Of a stretch of 64,000 bases of DNA, positions 17,893 to 27,356 are shown piece after piece. The DNA is from a virus: positions 1-64,000 of IMG/VR virus record IMGVR_UViG_3300018080_000113. One strand, written 5' to 3'. The translations under genes were made by a program, and so were the position numbers. A model generated the notes under the pieces. That model was given only the letters and a program-made list of their open reading frames with translations. It made no database searches and was not told where the DNA came from. The stretch's first letter is position 1. The number at the start of each line of letters is the position of its first letter.

Positions 17893-19890
17893 CTAATCGT
17901 AACTAGCAGCTAGAATTGCATACTCATAAAGCTCTGGAGTAGACACTTGAGATGCTTTGTTTCTACGTAAAGTTACCTGCAAGTATATATCAGATTCTAT
18001 TGTAACATCTGGGTCTTCTTGCTTGAAGTGAACACGTCCATCTTTGTCAAGATATACAGTCTTATCTACATCTAGATACACAGTAGCTTGTTCATTTGTT
18101 CCGGCGTTATTAATATTATAGTCGCTTGTGCGGGGAGTGTAATCAACTGTATAGATTCCATCAGTAGATGGATTGTTTATCTTGATCCAGAACTTAAGAG
18201 GGTTTAGTGTGTACTGAGAGAAATCATTGCCAGCAGTTAGTACGTTCTGCCAGTTCAGGCTTTGGTTTACAAGAGGGAGTCTAGAGAATGCAAACTCCCA
18301 ATGAGAACCTGCTGTCAAAAGCTCACCATTGCAATATACTTTAATAGGCACTTCTTGTGCAGGCAGCCCTGTGTAGTCATCAGGAATGTATGGACAGAAT
18401 CTTAGTGCTCCAGTATCTTTGATTGTTGCAGTGTCGCTTGCTCTCTTGGTAAGTATTAGTCGCTCACTAACAACAGTGCTCTGGCCTATCTTTGGTATAG
18501 AGAAACGTGTTTCTTTATACTTAGGAGATCTATCAATCTTAATAACTTCGTATTCAATTGTATTTCTTGTGACGCCTGTCTCTGCTTGTTCGTCAACTTG
18601 AATGGCCATAGTGCCTATGTTGCTAACATGCAAAGGCTTAGAAACAAAAATACCAGAATCTTTATAGGTATCATTTCCAAACCAGACATTATCAAGAGCA
18701 AAAGTATACCGGAATGCATTAAGTTGTTTTGATATTGGATCAGGAACATTAGCTAGATCAGCAAGATTGTCAGACGCTAAAGCTTCCCTAGATATTAGTG
18801 ATAAAAAATCTCTACGTTTCAACCTATTAAAGCGATTGCCTTCGTCAAGTAACTCATGAGTGTCTGTGTCTTTAGGAGTCCAGTAGTCTGCCTTGTGATA
18901 TGTGTATACTGCAAATGTAACCTTAACTGACCTAACAAAAGAACGAGTAAAGTCTATGCGTATTTTGCCATCAACTTCTGTGCTGGCTGAAGATAAATCA
19001 ATACGATGATTACCTGGCGATATTCCTTCTATGCTCTCAATAAAGAATGGCTCCTGTGTGCCGCCCTCAACGACAATATAGTTAATATCTTTGCCACGAC
19101 CTAAATCAAACTCAAGAACAGTAGTAACCTTTGGTACTTTATCTTTTACATAAACATTCCTAAACCAAAAGGTTCCACGCTTTGCGTCAATAATATTGGT
19201 AATAGGATTGTCTATATCAACACTAATTTCAGTTTCGTATGAGCTTTGGTCGTGATGAACAAGGACACCGACAGGATTAACAACTGGATCTACAGAGGTG
19301 TCTAGCATTAGCTTCTTGCCACGCTCAGATACTACAGCTGAAGGCAGCTCAATAGATGTTTTCTGTTCTTGTGTTCTGTTATCAAAATATAAAGAGTCAG
19401 CCCCAAGGTCACTACGAGGAACATGTAACAACGAAGAGGACGAAAAAGAGTTAACAAGAACTTGTGTAAAGTCGTTGTTTTGATTGGCCAGCCACTTTAA
19501 TTTACGAATGTAATTGGATTGCTCGTCAAGATTTCTCTCAAGGTCAGCAATCATATTTTTCATTAATAGTTCATGGTGGTCGTCAAGCTTCTCGCCAATT
19601 TCATCTACTTGTAAGAATGCAGCCTCAAGGTCATTCTTAAAAGCTTGCATCATAGCATTGTGAGAATCAGACGAACACAGAGACCAGACCAATGCTCTTA
19701 CTTGCTGGAAAGAAGGCTTAGGGACAGTGTTGTTAACAATCAAAGATAGCTCTTGAAGCTTATCCTTGTATTCTCCTGCATTTCTAACTGTACCTTTTAC
19801 TTGAAGATCTTGGAGAAGTTCAGAAATTTGTCTAGCCTGTACAGCAGGCATGACCTTAAGAACACTGTTTAAATATTTGCTTGTCCCCAT
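17893..19890 (-). CDS. Appendage protein with helical N-terminus and beta-sandwich body (665 aa); paralog 1 of 3
   Basis: The start at 19890 is chosen for its GAGAGGAG box; it overlaps the preceding gene by 35 bases. The N-terminal ~150 residues are helical (ARQISELLQDLQVKG, FKNDLEAAFLQVDEIGEKLD, ADLERNLDEQSNYIRKLKWL). The transition VLVNSFSSSSLLHVPRSDLG then leads into a sandwich region with KDINYIVVEGGTQEPFFIES and FVRSVKVTFAVYTYHKADYW, which fits a discoidin-like fold. A late YTVDYTPRTSDYNI strand matches TVSYR/TVDY strands in the 1243-aa neighbour. The last ~60 residues (TVYLDVDKTVYLDKDGRVHF) are beta-rich. Likely a virion appendage protein, with exact function unknown. Confidence 0.6.
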   Translation of the reverse strand: MGTSKYLNSVLKVMPAVQARQISELLQDLQVKGTVRNAGEYKDKLQELSLIVNNTVPKPSFQQVRALVWSLCSSDSHNAMMQAFKNDLEAAFLQVDEIGEKLDDHHELLMKNMIADLERNLDEQSNYIRKLKWLANQNNDFTQVLVNSFSSSSLLHVPRSDLGADSLYFDNRTQEQKTSIELPSAVVSERGKKLMLDTSVDPVVNPVGVLVHHDQSSYETEISVDIDNPITNIIDAKRGTFWFRNVYVKDKVPKVTTVLEFDLGRGKDINYIVVEGGTQEPFFIESIEGISPGNHRIDLSSASTEVDGKIRIDFTRSFVRSVKVTFAVYTYHKADYWTPKDTDTHELLDEGNRFNRLKRRDFLSLISREALASDNLADLANVPDPISKQLNAFRYTFALDNVWFGNDTYKDSGIFVSKPLHVSNIGTMAIQVDEQAETGVTRNTIEYEVIKIDRSPKYKETRFSIPKIGQSTVVSERLILTKRASDTATIKDTGALRFCPYIPDDYTGLPAQEVPIKVYCNGELLTAGSHWEFAFSRLPLVNQSLNWQNVLTAGNDFSQYTLNPLKFWIKINNPSTDGIYTVDYTPRTSDYNINNAGTNEQATVYLDVDKTVYLDKDGRVHFKQEDPDVTIESDIYLQVTLRRNKASQVSTPELYEYAILAASYD

Positions 19891-20335
19891 GAAAAGCTCC
19901 TCTCTCAGATATTAAGATACCTAATTGCCCATTGATCAATATGTACATAGTAACCCACAGGCCAACATGTTCTTGAGAGATAAGGATACCATTTTCTGAT
20001 ACGTTACTACAGAGATTTGCAATAATAGTCCTAATAGATTTGATCACAAAAACATTCTTGCCAATATGTTCTGGTTTAATCTCAGCTTGCATTACTCTGG
20101 CAATCCTAACAGAAGCATTATTGCCCATGTTGTCTAATGGCGCAATGTATCTATCGTATTGATGCCAATTGGTGTTTGGCATGTTCAAGACACAACAATG
20201 TCTTCTCTCAAAGATCTGAACTGATTTTATATTATTTAGACAGCCCTGGCTCCAAGAAGATTTGCCTTTTGAGATATCTGCATCAGAACCACGTTCAGAT
20301 GTTCCATCTTCAAAAAGTTTGAGCCAGGCTCCCAT
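19856..20335 (-). CDS. Hypothetical protein (159 aa)
   Basis: Not recognised. It follows the upstream gene by 11 bases, but the start at 20335 lacks a clear Shine-Dalgarno sequence, so translation may depend on coupling. The protein is mixed: a charged N-terminus, two adjacent Cys (RRHCCVLNMP), a PNTNWHQYDRYIAPLDNMG segment, and a C-terminal half with ENGILISQEHVGLWVTMYIL and GQLGILISERGA, which suggests beta strands. Its 3' end overlaps the next gene. Placement among small structural genes suggests a tail component or assembly factor. Confidence 0.5.
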   Translation of the reverse strand: MGAWLKLFEDGTSERGSDADISKGKSSWSQGCLNNIKSVQIFERRHCCVLNMPNTNWHQYDRYIAPLDNMGNNASVRIARVMQAEIKPEHIGKNVFVIKSIRTIIANLCSNVSENGILISQEHVGLWVTMYILINGQLGILISERGAFHGDKQIFKQCS

Positions 20336-20346
20336 AAAGAAAGGCC

Positions 20347-20664
20347 CTAAACAGTATCGCCAATGCCTGGCAAATCTGACATATCACACCTGACAGGAGT
20401 GTCGTTGTTTATGCCAGTCCATTCTACATAAGTATAATCTCCACTAACAGTTTCAAAAGTGTCAGCAGTAGAAATGATTTGTATGCCTGCTACTGTTCTG
20501 GCAGCGCCAGTTTCATGAAGATATGAAACAGAAAGACGACGACGGTATGTCTTTGCATTGACGCCAGTTGTTAGCGCGTTAGATGTCGCTTCCATACTAA
20601 TTGTATCAACACGAAGTGTGTCTTCGGCAGTATTTTTATATATGCGAATTACAGGTAGGGCCAT
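20347..20664 (-). CDS. Small beta-rich structural protein (105 aa)
   Basis: Not recognised at family level. It is short and beta-rich (VIRIYKNTAEDTLRVDTISM, YRRRLSVSYLHETG, GDYTYVEWTGINNDTPVRCD), with no membrane segment or catalytic motif. The start at 20664 has AGGAG at good spacing. It could be a small decoration or appendage-tip protein. Confidence 0.6.
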   Translation of the reverse strand: MALPVIRIYKNTAEDTLRVDTISMEATSNALTTGVNAKTYRRRLSVSYLHETGAARTVAGIQIISTADTFETVSGDYTYVEWTGINNDTPVRCDMSDLPGIGDTV

Positions 20665-20676
20665 TTAAATCGCTCC

Positions 20677-21159
20677 TTAGTCGATGATAATTTTGTCAAG
20701 AATTTCTAGCTGTTGAGCAGTAACATCATTTGGAATATCATCAATTTTGATAGTATGAAAATTAATCTCGATTTCTTCTTTTAGGAACTCTTTGAAAGTT
20801 TCATCCTGTTTCTTAATGGTGTCAAGTGCCTCTTTATATTTGGCGTGAAGCTCTGCTAGCTTCTCATTAAACGCAGGTCTGTTTTCTAGAATCTGAAATT
20901 CATTACCATTCACAACAGGCTGATCATCTTCATCTTTGTCAGCTAGTTCTTGACAAAGAGCAATGCGCTCTTTCTCAAATTCTTTAATTTCTTCGGGAAC
21001 TTCTTTGTTCTTTTGAGCTTCTTCGATAGCTTCAATCTCTATCGTGACAATGCCTTTGTTCTTTGAAATGCCATAAGCACCTTTGGCAGTTGTTTTCATT
21101 TCTTTAAGACCATTTAGTACGCCCCAAATTTGAACTAGGTTTTCTCTTGTAAAATTCAT
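20677..21159 (-). CDS. Coiled-coil helical protein, possibly DUF1617-like (160 aa)
   Basis: A highly charged helical protein that opens MNFTRENLVQIWGVLNGLKE and carries long helices rich in Glu and Lys (IEEAQKNKEVPEEIKEFEKE, LHAKYKEALDTIKKQDETFK). The order 'helix, then RIALCQELADKDEDDQPVVN, then a short beta motif (NEFQIL), then more helix' is reminiscent of DUF1617, a small phage family of unknown function. It is the first gene after the largest intergenic gap and has an AGGAG box before the start at 21159. A non-virion or assembly role is possible. Confidence 0.6.
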   Translation of the reverse strand: MNFTRENLVQIWGVLNGLKEMKTTAKGAYGISKNKGIVTIEIEAIEEAQKNKEVPEEIKEFEKERIALCQELADKDEDDQPVVNGNEFQILENRPAFNEKLAELHAKYKEALDTIKKQDETFKEFLKEEIEINFHTIKIDDIPNDVTAQQLEILDKIIID

Positions 21160-21279
21160 TAGTTAACTCCTGTGCGGTTTTTGTTGTGTTATTCTTAATG
21201 TTAAATATTACACACTCTTATGAAAAGTGCAAGTATCTATTAAATTATATAACCCAAACTAATTCTAGCATATATATTG
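21160..21279 (-). promoter_or_regulatory. AT-rich intergenic gap with a possible promoter
   Basis: The only gene-free stretch in the window longer than about 100 bases. On the minus strand it contains a perfect TATAAT at 21249-21244, about 85 bases before the start at 21159. No good -35 box lies 16-18 bases upstream, and TATAAT is not preceded by TG. A second weak pair is TTGCAC with TAATAT downstream. A promoter for the small downstream genes is plausible but weakly supported. No strong terminator hairpin was found here. Confidence 0.3.
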
Positions 21280-21363
21280 CTAAGAAGATTGAGTAGGAAG
21301 TACTTCTTTACTGGGAGAAGGTACTGTGCCTGGCGACTTTTTGTTCTTTGTGTTTGTAGCCAT
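21280..21363 (-). CDS. Possible small protein (27 aa), stop-start coupled
   Basis: A short reading frame, MATNTKNKKSPGTVPSPSKE plus seven residues, whose ATG overlaps the stop of the upstream 173-aa gene as TAATG. The same coupling is used elsewhere in this operon. The peptide is basic and Pro/Ser-rich, so likely disordered. There is no GGAG box of its own at good spacing, and such a short frame could arise by chance. Confidence 0.35.
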   Translation of the reverse strand: MATNTKNKKSPGTVPSPSKEVLPTQSS

Positions 21364-21884
21364 TATGATGTTGCCGAATATGCAAAGACCAAAGAGAATG
21401 CTTTATACCCAGCAGAACCAGGTGCAGCAGGTACATCAACATCAATTTGGATGTGTGCTTCGCCACCTACTGGAATTACTCCATCGACTGTTGGTGTGCC
21501 GACAACAATAGAATTGCTATCTAGCGGCAATTGACTATCAATGTCTCCGTAAGCATTTGCAAAATAGTTCCAGCCAGCTGCAAACTTAGTACCTGTAACC
21601 CACGACACATCAGGAGTCATGCTCATTTCAACTCCAGCTAAGGCTGTATCGCCCCAGCCCATAAGCTGAGTAAAGTCTGCATCTTCATCTGTTCCAAGAT
21701 AGTTACTGCCAGCATAACGAGTCATATAGATTGCACAGCCAGTAATTGGGTTTACTTCTGCGTCATGAGAAATAAATATATCCTGATGGCCAATAGCATT
21801 TCCAGGAATTACCGTTCCCATGTCAGTTGTATCAGCTAATGAATAGCCGCCTGAAGTTTCGGAAAGTGTTAGGTTTACAGTCAT
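21363..21884 (-). CDS. Small beta-rich virion protein (173 aa)
   Basis: No family recognised. It is acidic, Gly/Asp/Ala-rich and beta-rich, with no membrane segment. Features are an N-terminal MTVNLTLSETSGGYSLAD, a central AIYMTRYAGSNYLGTDEDAD and a C-terminal GGEAHIQIDVDVPAAPGSAG that ends in an AFSLVFAYSATS strand. This resembles small beta-sandwich decoration or fibre-associated proteins. The start at 21884 has an AGGAG box. It lies between a FnIII-containing fibre protein and the intergenic gap, so it is the last gene of that transcription stretch. Confidence 0.6.
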   Translation of the reverse strand: MTVNLTLSETSGGYSLADTTDMGTVIPGNAIGHQDIFISHDAEVNPITGCAIYMTRYAGSNYLGTDEDADFTQLMGWGDTALAGVEMSMTPDVSWVTGTKFAAGWNYFANAYGDIDSQLPLDSNSIVVGTPTVDGVIPVGGEAHIQIDVDVPAAPGSAGYKAFSLVFAYSATS

Positions 21885-21893
21885 AGTTTGCTC

Positions 21894-24458
21894 CTACGAA
21901 ACTAAAAATTGGAAGTTGGAAAGGTTGCCAAATGGTGAAACAGGCGTATCCTCGTCAAGACCTAAGCCTCCACTAATACTATCATATCCACTGTATCCAT
22001 ACCACCATGAGTAATATCTATCTTCCATGGTTATCTTAACAAGATAGGGAGCACCATCGGTTAGCCCCTCTATCGTAAAACTATTATAGGCCCCGGAGCC
22101 ATCAGTTAGCAAATGACTATTCGCTTTGGTCCAAGGCCCATTCTCATTACGAGCATACCAGATGTCATATGTGAACTCAGAGCCTTCTTGTTCCCACTGT
22201 ACTTCAACAGAGCCAACAGCAGTTCCAGGAAGGATGCTAATAACCCTTGGTTCATATCCATAGAATTTAATAAGAGGATAAATACCATAAGGAACTTTTT
22301 CAGAAACAATTTCTCTGAGGTTGTCAAGTGTGAAATCATCAAGCACTGTATAAGGAAGCTTAACAACAATTACTGCATTAGATGGATAGACCTGTCCGTC
22401 GAATGAATTGTAGTCGTTAAACCATTGCACTTGAGGATTTAGAAGCTTGGCTTCTTCGTATTTGCTTTCATTAATACCACCGCCGTCTTCTCGAACATCA
22501 ATAATAGAAAGACCCTCTTTGCTATGAGGGGGATTGACAGCCATTTCTGCAAGAACAAAATACTGAGAAGCCATTACAGGAAAGCCAGTAGACAGACCAT
22601 AAGCACTAAGTTCATCATCCCATGTTCTATCAGTAAGTGTAGTTCTTTCTTGAAGAAAACTAACAAGCTCTACTGTCTCGCCATCATCAATATTAATAGT
22701 TCCATTTGTAGGAACTTCCGAAGAGCTAGAAGATAATTCAAAATACGTATCTGTTTTATCTGTATATTTAAAGTAACGATAGTTGCCACTAGTGTCTTTT
22801 GCTCTTAACCATCCTGTTCTTGGAAATCCATCTGTAGACTCAACGTAAAAAGGATAGTTTAGGATAACTTCAACAACAGTAGCAGGAGATTGAGCAGATG
22901 CTGCGGTTGAAGAATTCCATGAATAATGAAGGCCTAGTGCACCAGTTATTTTGTATCCGTCATCATCAGAAAGAATAACATCTGTATTGATAGATTCATT
23001 ACCACATGTTCCATCTTGATTAAGTTCTTCAATAAGATCTGCACGAGATACTTTTAGCCACATTACAGAAGCTGTTTGTGTTGTTGTATTCTCGTTAGGA
23101 GCGCTAGATGGAACTAAATAAACAACTCTTGTTTGCGCATGTACATTAGAATCAAAGATTGGATTCATCATCATGCCAGTAAGAGTATAGAATTCTTCTT
23201 TATATGGGTATGTTGCATAGATAGAATAGTAATCTGAAATATCAAAATCAACATGAACAATACCAGTTTTCCTGTCTATACCAAGAAAATTACTAGTTGA
23301 CCAAGTAATTTCTGCTCCATCAGAATCAAGCACACGATTGCCATCAAAGTCAAAATATGCTGTGCCATCTAAACTAGGATCGTTTGTAACTGCATATTCT
23401 ATTACACCATCTTTCTCGAACTCTATATTTATATAAGAAAAGATAGAACCAGTTTGTATTTCTTCATGAGGCAACTTAAGCAGTCTCTTATCGATCTTTT
23501 GTGATAGCTTTCTGGCCGCAATCTTATATGGTTCTAGTGGATTAAATGCCTGGTTCTCAAACTCAGGAATACTATAAGTAGAATTAAATCCTGCAATGCC
23601 ATTGGTAAAGTTACCATTTATAATGCGCGGAAACCATGGTTCTGTATCGGTATAATCAACAGGAGCCTTGACGGCAATACGCTTTGACTCAAGATACTTG
23701 ATTGCATATTTGCCAACAGCAGGAAAGCTCACAATCAAATCACTCAACGAATATGCATATACCCAAGGCTTAAGTTCACCAGGCGTTATATGCCAATAGT
23801 CTTCTGCAAGAGCAGGATGGTATCCATTGTCGTTGTTTAGAATTTCAGTAGTGGTCGTTTGCACAGAGCCAGAAACAGACGTAAACTGAACGAAGTAAAC
23901 GTTATATGTGCCCTGGTTATGATCATAACTATTTTCTAAAGAATTGAAAAGTAAGTAGTTTTCCACAGTACCATCAGTAGTGCCATCTAAGTCATTCCAT
24001 TCGTATTGACGAACAAGTTTCCATTTGTCTGAACCAACTTCATTGAACTTATGGTCAAAGATACGTACTGATTCTGGAATAACAGAAGAGCTAAGAGTGT
24101 GTTTGTAATAGAGAGGAATGTATCCAGAGTCAGCCTGAACAAACTCTTGAGTAAACAAGAAATTAGTATTTGATACTGGACCACGGCTAGCATTGTCATC
24201 TAAAGAAACAATTTCTTCAATGGTACTAGTTCTTGAATTCGTGTATATACTGTCACTACGGTCTCCAATAAACAAACTAGTAGCAGGATTAATCTCATCA
24301 GAGCCAACATAAGACAGAAGAGCTGCATCGTCAGTAGGAGCCTGAACATACAATATCTTTGCAATTCGCTTCTTAACGTTTTGGCGTGTTCTGTTATTAA
24401 ACGGTGTCCCTGTTACGCCGGTCAGTCTGAACTGAAAGCTTGATGTAGATATAGTCAT
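21894..24458 (-). CDS. Tail/fibre-base protein with C-terminal fibronectin type III-like domain (854 aa)
   Basis: A Tyr- and Asp-rich beta protein. A segment near residues 730-790 (GSVEVQWEQEGSEFTYDIWY, AYNSFTIEGLTDGAPYLVKI) has the core pattern of an FnIII domain: V-x-V-x-W, Y-x-I-W-Y and L-T-D-G-x-x-Y-x-V-K-I. The N-terminal region (RQNVKKRIAKILYVQAPTDD) may be an attachment part. It shares a descriptive style with the 815-aa gene upstream, for example strands such as KTGIVHVDF against DLGIVYFG. The start at 24458 has an AGGA box. Likely a fibre-attachment or appendage protein; the FnIII call is by pattern only. Confidence 0.6.
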   Translation of the reverse strand: MTISTSSFQFRLTGVTGTPFNNRTRQNVKKRIAKILYVQAPTDDAALLSYVGSDEINPATSLFIGDRSDSIYTNSRTSTIEEIVSLDDNASRGPVSNTNFLFTQEFVQADSGYIPLYYKHTLSSSVIPESVRIFDHKFNEVGSDKWKLVRQYEWNDLDGTTDGTVENYLLFNSLENSYDHNQGTYNVYFVQFTSVSGSVQTTTTEILNNDNGYHPALAEDYWHITPGELKPWVYAYSLSDLIVSFPAVGKYAIKYLESKRIAVKAPVDYTDTEPWFPRIINGNFTNGIAGFNSTYSIPEFENQAFNPLEPYKIAARKLSQKIDKRLLKLPHEEIQTGSIFSYINIEFEKDGVIEYAVTNDPSLDGTAYFDFDGNRVLDSDGAEITWSTSNFLGIDRKTGIVHVDFDISDYYSIYATYPYKEEFYTLTGMMMNPIFDSNVHAQTRVVYLVPSSAPNENTTTQTASVMWLKVSRADLIEELNQDGTCGNESINTDVILSDDDGYKITGALGLHYSWNSSTAASAQSPATVVEVILNYPFYVESTDGFPRTGWLRAKDTSGNYRYFKYTDKTDTYFELSSSSSEVPTNGTINIDDGETVELVSFLQERTTLTDRTWDDELSAYGLSTGFPVMASQYFVLAEMAVNPPHSKEGLSIIDVREDGGGINESKYEEAKLLNPQVQWFNDYNSFDGQVYPSNAVIVVKLPYTVLDDFTLDNLREIVSEKVPYGIYPLIKFYGYEPRVISILPGTAVGSVEVQWEQEGSEFTYDIWYARNENGPWTKANSHLLTDGSGAYNSFTIEGLTDGAPYLVKITMEDRYYSWWYGYSGYDSISGGLGLDEDTPVSPFGNLSNFQFLVS

Positions 24459-24468
24459 TCTTTAATCC

Positions 24469-27348
24469 TTACAGTGCTATTTTAATAGTATCGCCATCTC
24501 TCCATAGACGTCCTTGAACGAGACCACTACTAGAAGTTGGCAATGAAGACAATTCAAGAAAAATACCATATGCAGCTTCTAGTTTGATATTTGCTGATGC
24601 CTGCAAATAAATAGTATTGTCAATTCCAGTAGCATAAGTAAATATATCTGTTCCTGCTACTAAGAATATATTATTCTCAAAAGTTCTTGTAGCACTAGCA
24701 AGGCCAAGATTCATAGATGCGTTTGCAGTAATAAAAACATTACTATCAAAAGAATTTAATGCATCTTTTCCATATACAAGACTTGAAGAACCTGCATCAA
24801 TAAAAACATTATTGGCTGAAGTTCTAGTGCCAGTAATGCTAGTTCCATCAGTGGTAATTTGTACTTCTTCGTCAGCTTCTAACGACAAGGTAGCACCAGA
24901 AGTTATCTCGATATCTGACTGTCCAGCAATCATTTTAATGCTAGAATTAGCACCTATTGTTCCAAGCGCAATGCCTTGATTTGCACCATAGGTGTCAAAC
25001 ACCATAACATCATTAGCTGCAACTCTTAATAATGCAGCAGCTCCTCTGCCGGCAACAGTTGAGCCTAATTGAAGCATTGCATAGCCTTGATCAGACCCGT
25101 ACCACATGCCATGTCTATCACCAACAGAGAATGGCTGTGTAGATGCACTGGTGCTATGATCATAACAATACAATGAAAGATATGGTTCATTAAGAGGTCC
25201 TTTTGGCGTGTAATAAAGACCAGAAGGAATTAATGTACTTGAGTTACTATCAAGCCAAGAAGAACCATTTGTTGTGAATGAAGTTCTGCTTCCGTCTCCT
25301 GTGTCAGAAAAGAAAATAGCATTTGAATAAACATTAAAGAAGTCCGCGCCAACAATAGCAGGGGATGTAAAATGATGTTCAAATTCTTCAATACCATTTC
25401 CTGTTCCGCGCGTATTCACTCCGCCAACAGAATCGTCAGTATTTGTTGCACCAGAAACATAAGGGACGCCACGGAATCTAAACTCACGAATTTGGTCTGA
25501 ACATATTCTTGAAGACAAATCAGCAGTAATCCCCAAAGTGCTACCTGTTTGTCCAGTATCAGCAGGAAGATTAACAGGACTTTTGTTTGAAGCTCTTATT
25601 GACTTCATCAACTTGACGTAATTAACTTCATTGCGTTGACCAAGATCGAATCCAAGAATTGCTCCATTGTCTAAATCATCAGAAGTTTCACTTGTATATC
25701 CACCTCTAAGATAAAGAGGAGTGGTTTTCCATGGGTATAACGACAAGGCTCCCATGTTTTCTGTGTCGCCCCATGTACTATACAAACAAGTTCCTGTGTC
25801 TTCTAGGCCGAATGGAATTCTTTTTGCCAAACCACTTGTCCAAGCATCGTGGCTTGAAGCATTGTCTACACCTTCAAGTCTTATAAATGAATTTGACAAG
25901 CTACTACGAGAAGAAGTATTCCCTCCTCCAAATGAAATAGCAGCAGTTTTATATATGTCCTGTGGAGTAGATCCTTGGCCAAGCTCAAAACCAGTTTCAA
26001 TATCTCCTGCCATAACAAGATCGCCTCGCATAGCATTAGCAGAGTTACCGTCTTCATCATCTTCCATATACCCGCCACGGTGCAAGTACTGTGGATGTTG
26101 ATTTGTACCATAACTAGATTCTCTAAACTTCCATCTTGTAATATCAGTAAGAGTAGAAAGAAGATTGTCAGTAAATCTATCTTCTAAGTTACTATGAGAC
26201 AAAGGCATAGTGTATGAAAGAGTAGGAGAGTCTGCAATTCCAACATGTTCATTGTTACGCATTGTGGCCATAACATATGAAAGTGCATCAGCAGTACTTG
26301 TGCCAGAGGTAATTACACGATAATTATCTCCAACACTTAGCCAATTCAACGGAGTAACTACAGTAAGAATGTTTGCGGTGTTATAGTAAAATGTAGTTTG
26401 AGGAATAACACGACCGTCTTGACCGCCTTCCCACAACAAGAAGTATCCTTCTGGAATTTCATCACCAATACTAATACCAGATGTTGTTAAAGCTGCAGGC
26501 ACTCTATACAGAGAGCTGTCTCCGCTATTAATAGTATCCCAGGTAACATCAGCAGTGCTAGAAATTGATAAAGACTTCTTGCCAAAGTTGCTTAAGGAAC
26601 TAGTAGTCAGTCTTGAAGAACTGTCCACTTGAGGAAATGTAATTGTATAAGTACTTGTTGTTGCCGTAGAAGAAACATGTGCACATGTACAAAGAAGAGT
26701 TTGATTCCAATGAGGAATAACATTATGGGTGCCCCATGGAACTCCAACACCAAACATGTTGCCTTCATAAAAGTACCCTGTTACGTCTGCAGAAGGAATA
26801 CTATATGAAATAATAGTTCCTTTGTAGAAGTCTACATAGAAATCACCATGTGCAACTACTTCTTCAGCGGTTGTTTTTCTACTTGCAAAAACACCATCAA
26901 CATCAGTAGCAGCAGTAATTCCAACTTCTGTGCCGCCCCAGGTAAGAGGAGTAACAACAGAATTTAGACTTGAGCCTGTTGCATCAGTAGATGTTTTAAC
27001 TAGAGGAAACCCAAGAGTCCATGCGTTTCTGTCTTTTCTAAGAGTAAAACCATGAGAAGCGGTAGTGGGTTCGTTCCAACAACCACCCATTGGAGACAAC
27101 CAGTCAGACGCTCCAATGATTCTAGCAAGACTAGACTGGCCAAGGTTGTTAAGGCTCAAAGGAAGGCGAGTACCACTGCCGTCTGTATGCGAGGCATAGT
27201 CCCACGGATCGCCAATTCCTTGTGTGATTCTAGAAAAACCACCATCAACATGCCGTACTAAGCCAGTTAGTTTTTCAGCAGTTGGTTGCTCTCCTTTAAC
27301 AAAATTAAAAACGATGGGGAAAACATCTTGCATTTGATCTCTAGACAT
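24469..27348 (-). CDS. Fibre protein with C-terminal beta-helical shaft (959 aa)
   Basis: The start is set at ATG 27348 (MSRDQMQDVFP), which has GGAGATATT immediately upstream. An upstream in-frame start at 27372 would overlap the previous gene and lacks a box. The N-terminal ~60 residues (VFNFVKGEQPTAEKLTGLVR) look like an attachment domain. The last ~200 residues are a run of short strands with Ser/Thr/Asn-rich turns (SIKMIAGQSDIEITSGATLS, NVFITANASMNLGLASATRT, IDNTIYLQASANIKLEAAYG), typical of trimeric beta-helical fibre shafts. It ends SGLVQGRLWRDGDTIKIAL, a fibre-end signature I have seen in other phages. Confidence 0.65.
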   Translation of the reverse strand: MSRDQMQDVFPIVFNFVKGEQPTAEKLTGLVRHVDGGFSRITQGIGDPWDYASHTDGSGTRLPLSLNNLGQSSLARIIGASDWLSPMGGCWNEPTTASHGFTLRKDRNAWTLGFPLVKTSTDATGSSLNSVVTPLTWGGTEVGITAATDVDGVFASRKTTAEEVVAHGDFYVDFYKGTIISYSIPSADVTGYFYEGNMFGVGVPWGTHNVIPHWNQTLLCTCAHVSSTATTSTYTITFPQVDSSSRLTTSSLSNFGKKSLSISSTADVTWDTINSGDSSLYRVPAALTTSGISIGDEIPEGYFLLWEGGQDGRVIPQTTFYYNTANILTVVTPLNWLSVGDNYRVITSGTSTADALSYVMATMRNNEHVGIADSPTLSYTMPLSHSNLEDRFTDNLLSTLTDITRWKFRESSYGTNQHPQYLHRGGYMEDDEDGNSANAMRGDLVMAGDIETGFELGQGSTPQDIYKTAAISFGGGNTSSRSSLSNSFIRLEGVDNASSHDAWTSGLAKRIPFGLEDTGTCLYSTWGDTENMGALSLYPWKTTPLYLRGGYTSETSDDLDNGAILGFDLGQRNEVNYVKLMKSIRASNKSPVNLPADTGQTGSTLGITADLSSRICSDQIREFRFRGVPYVSGATNTDDSVGGVNTRGTGNGIEEFEHHFTSPAIVGADFFNVYSNAIFFSDTGDGSRTSFTTNGSSWLDSNSSTLIPSGLYYTPKGPLNEPYLSLYCYDHSTSASTQPFSVGDRHGMWYGSDQGYAMLQLGSTVAGRGAAALLRVAANDVMVFDTYGANQGIALGTIGANSSIKMIAGQSDIEITSGATLSLEADEEVQITTDGTSITGTRTSANNVFIDAGSSSLVYGKDALNSFDSNVFITANASMNLGLASATRTFENNIFLVAGTDIFTYATGIDNTIYLQASANIKLEAAYGIFLELSSLPTSSSGLVQGRLWRDGDTIKIAL

Positions 27349-27356
27349 AATATCTC

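Noticed and set aside
23300-23360. YFDFDGNRV in the 854-aa fibre-base protein, similar to the DFDGD polymerase motif
   Set aside because: The third Asp is Asn, no R-x-P or IG-x-x-x-N motif flanks it, and the context is beta-rich structural sequence. A chance match.
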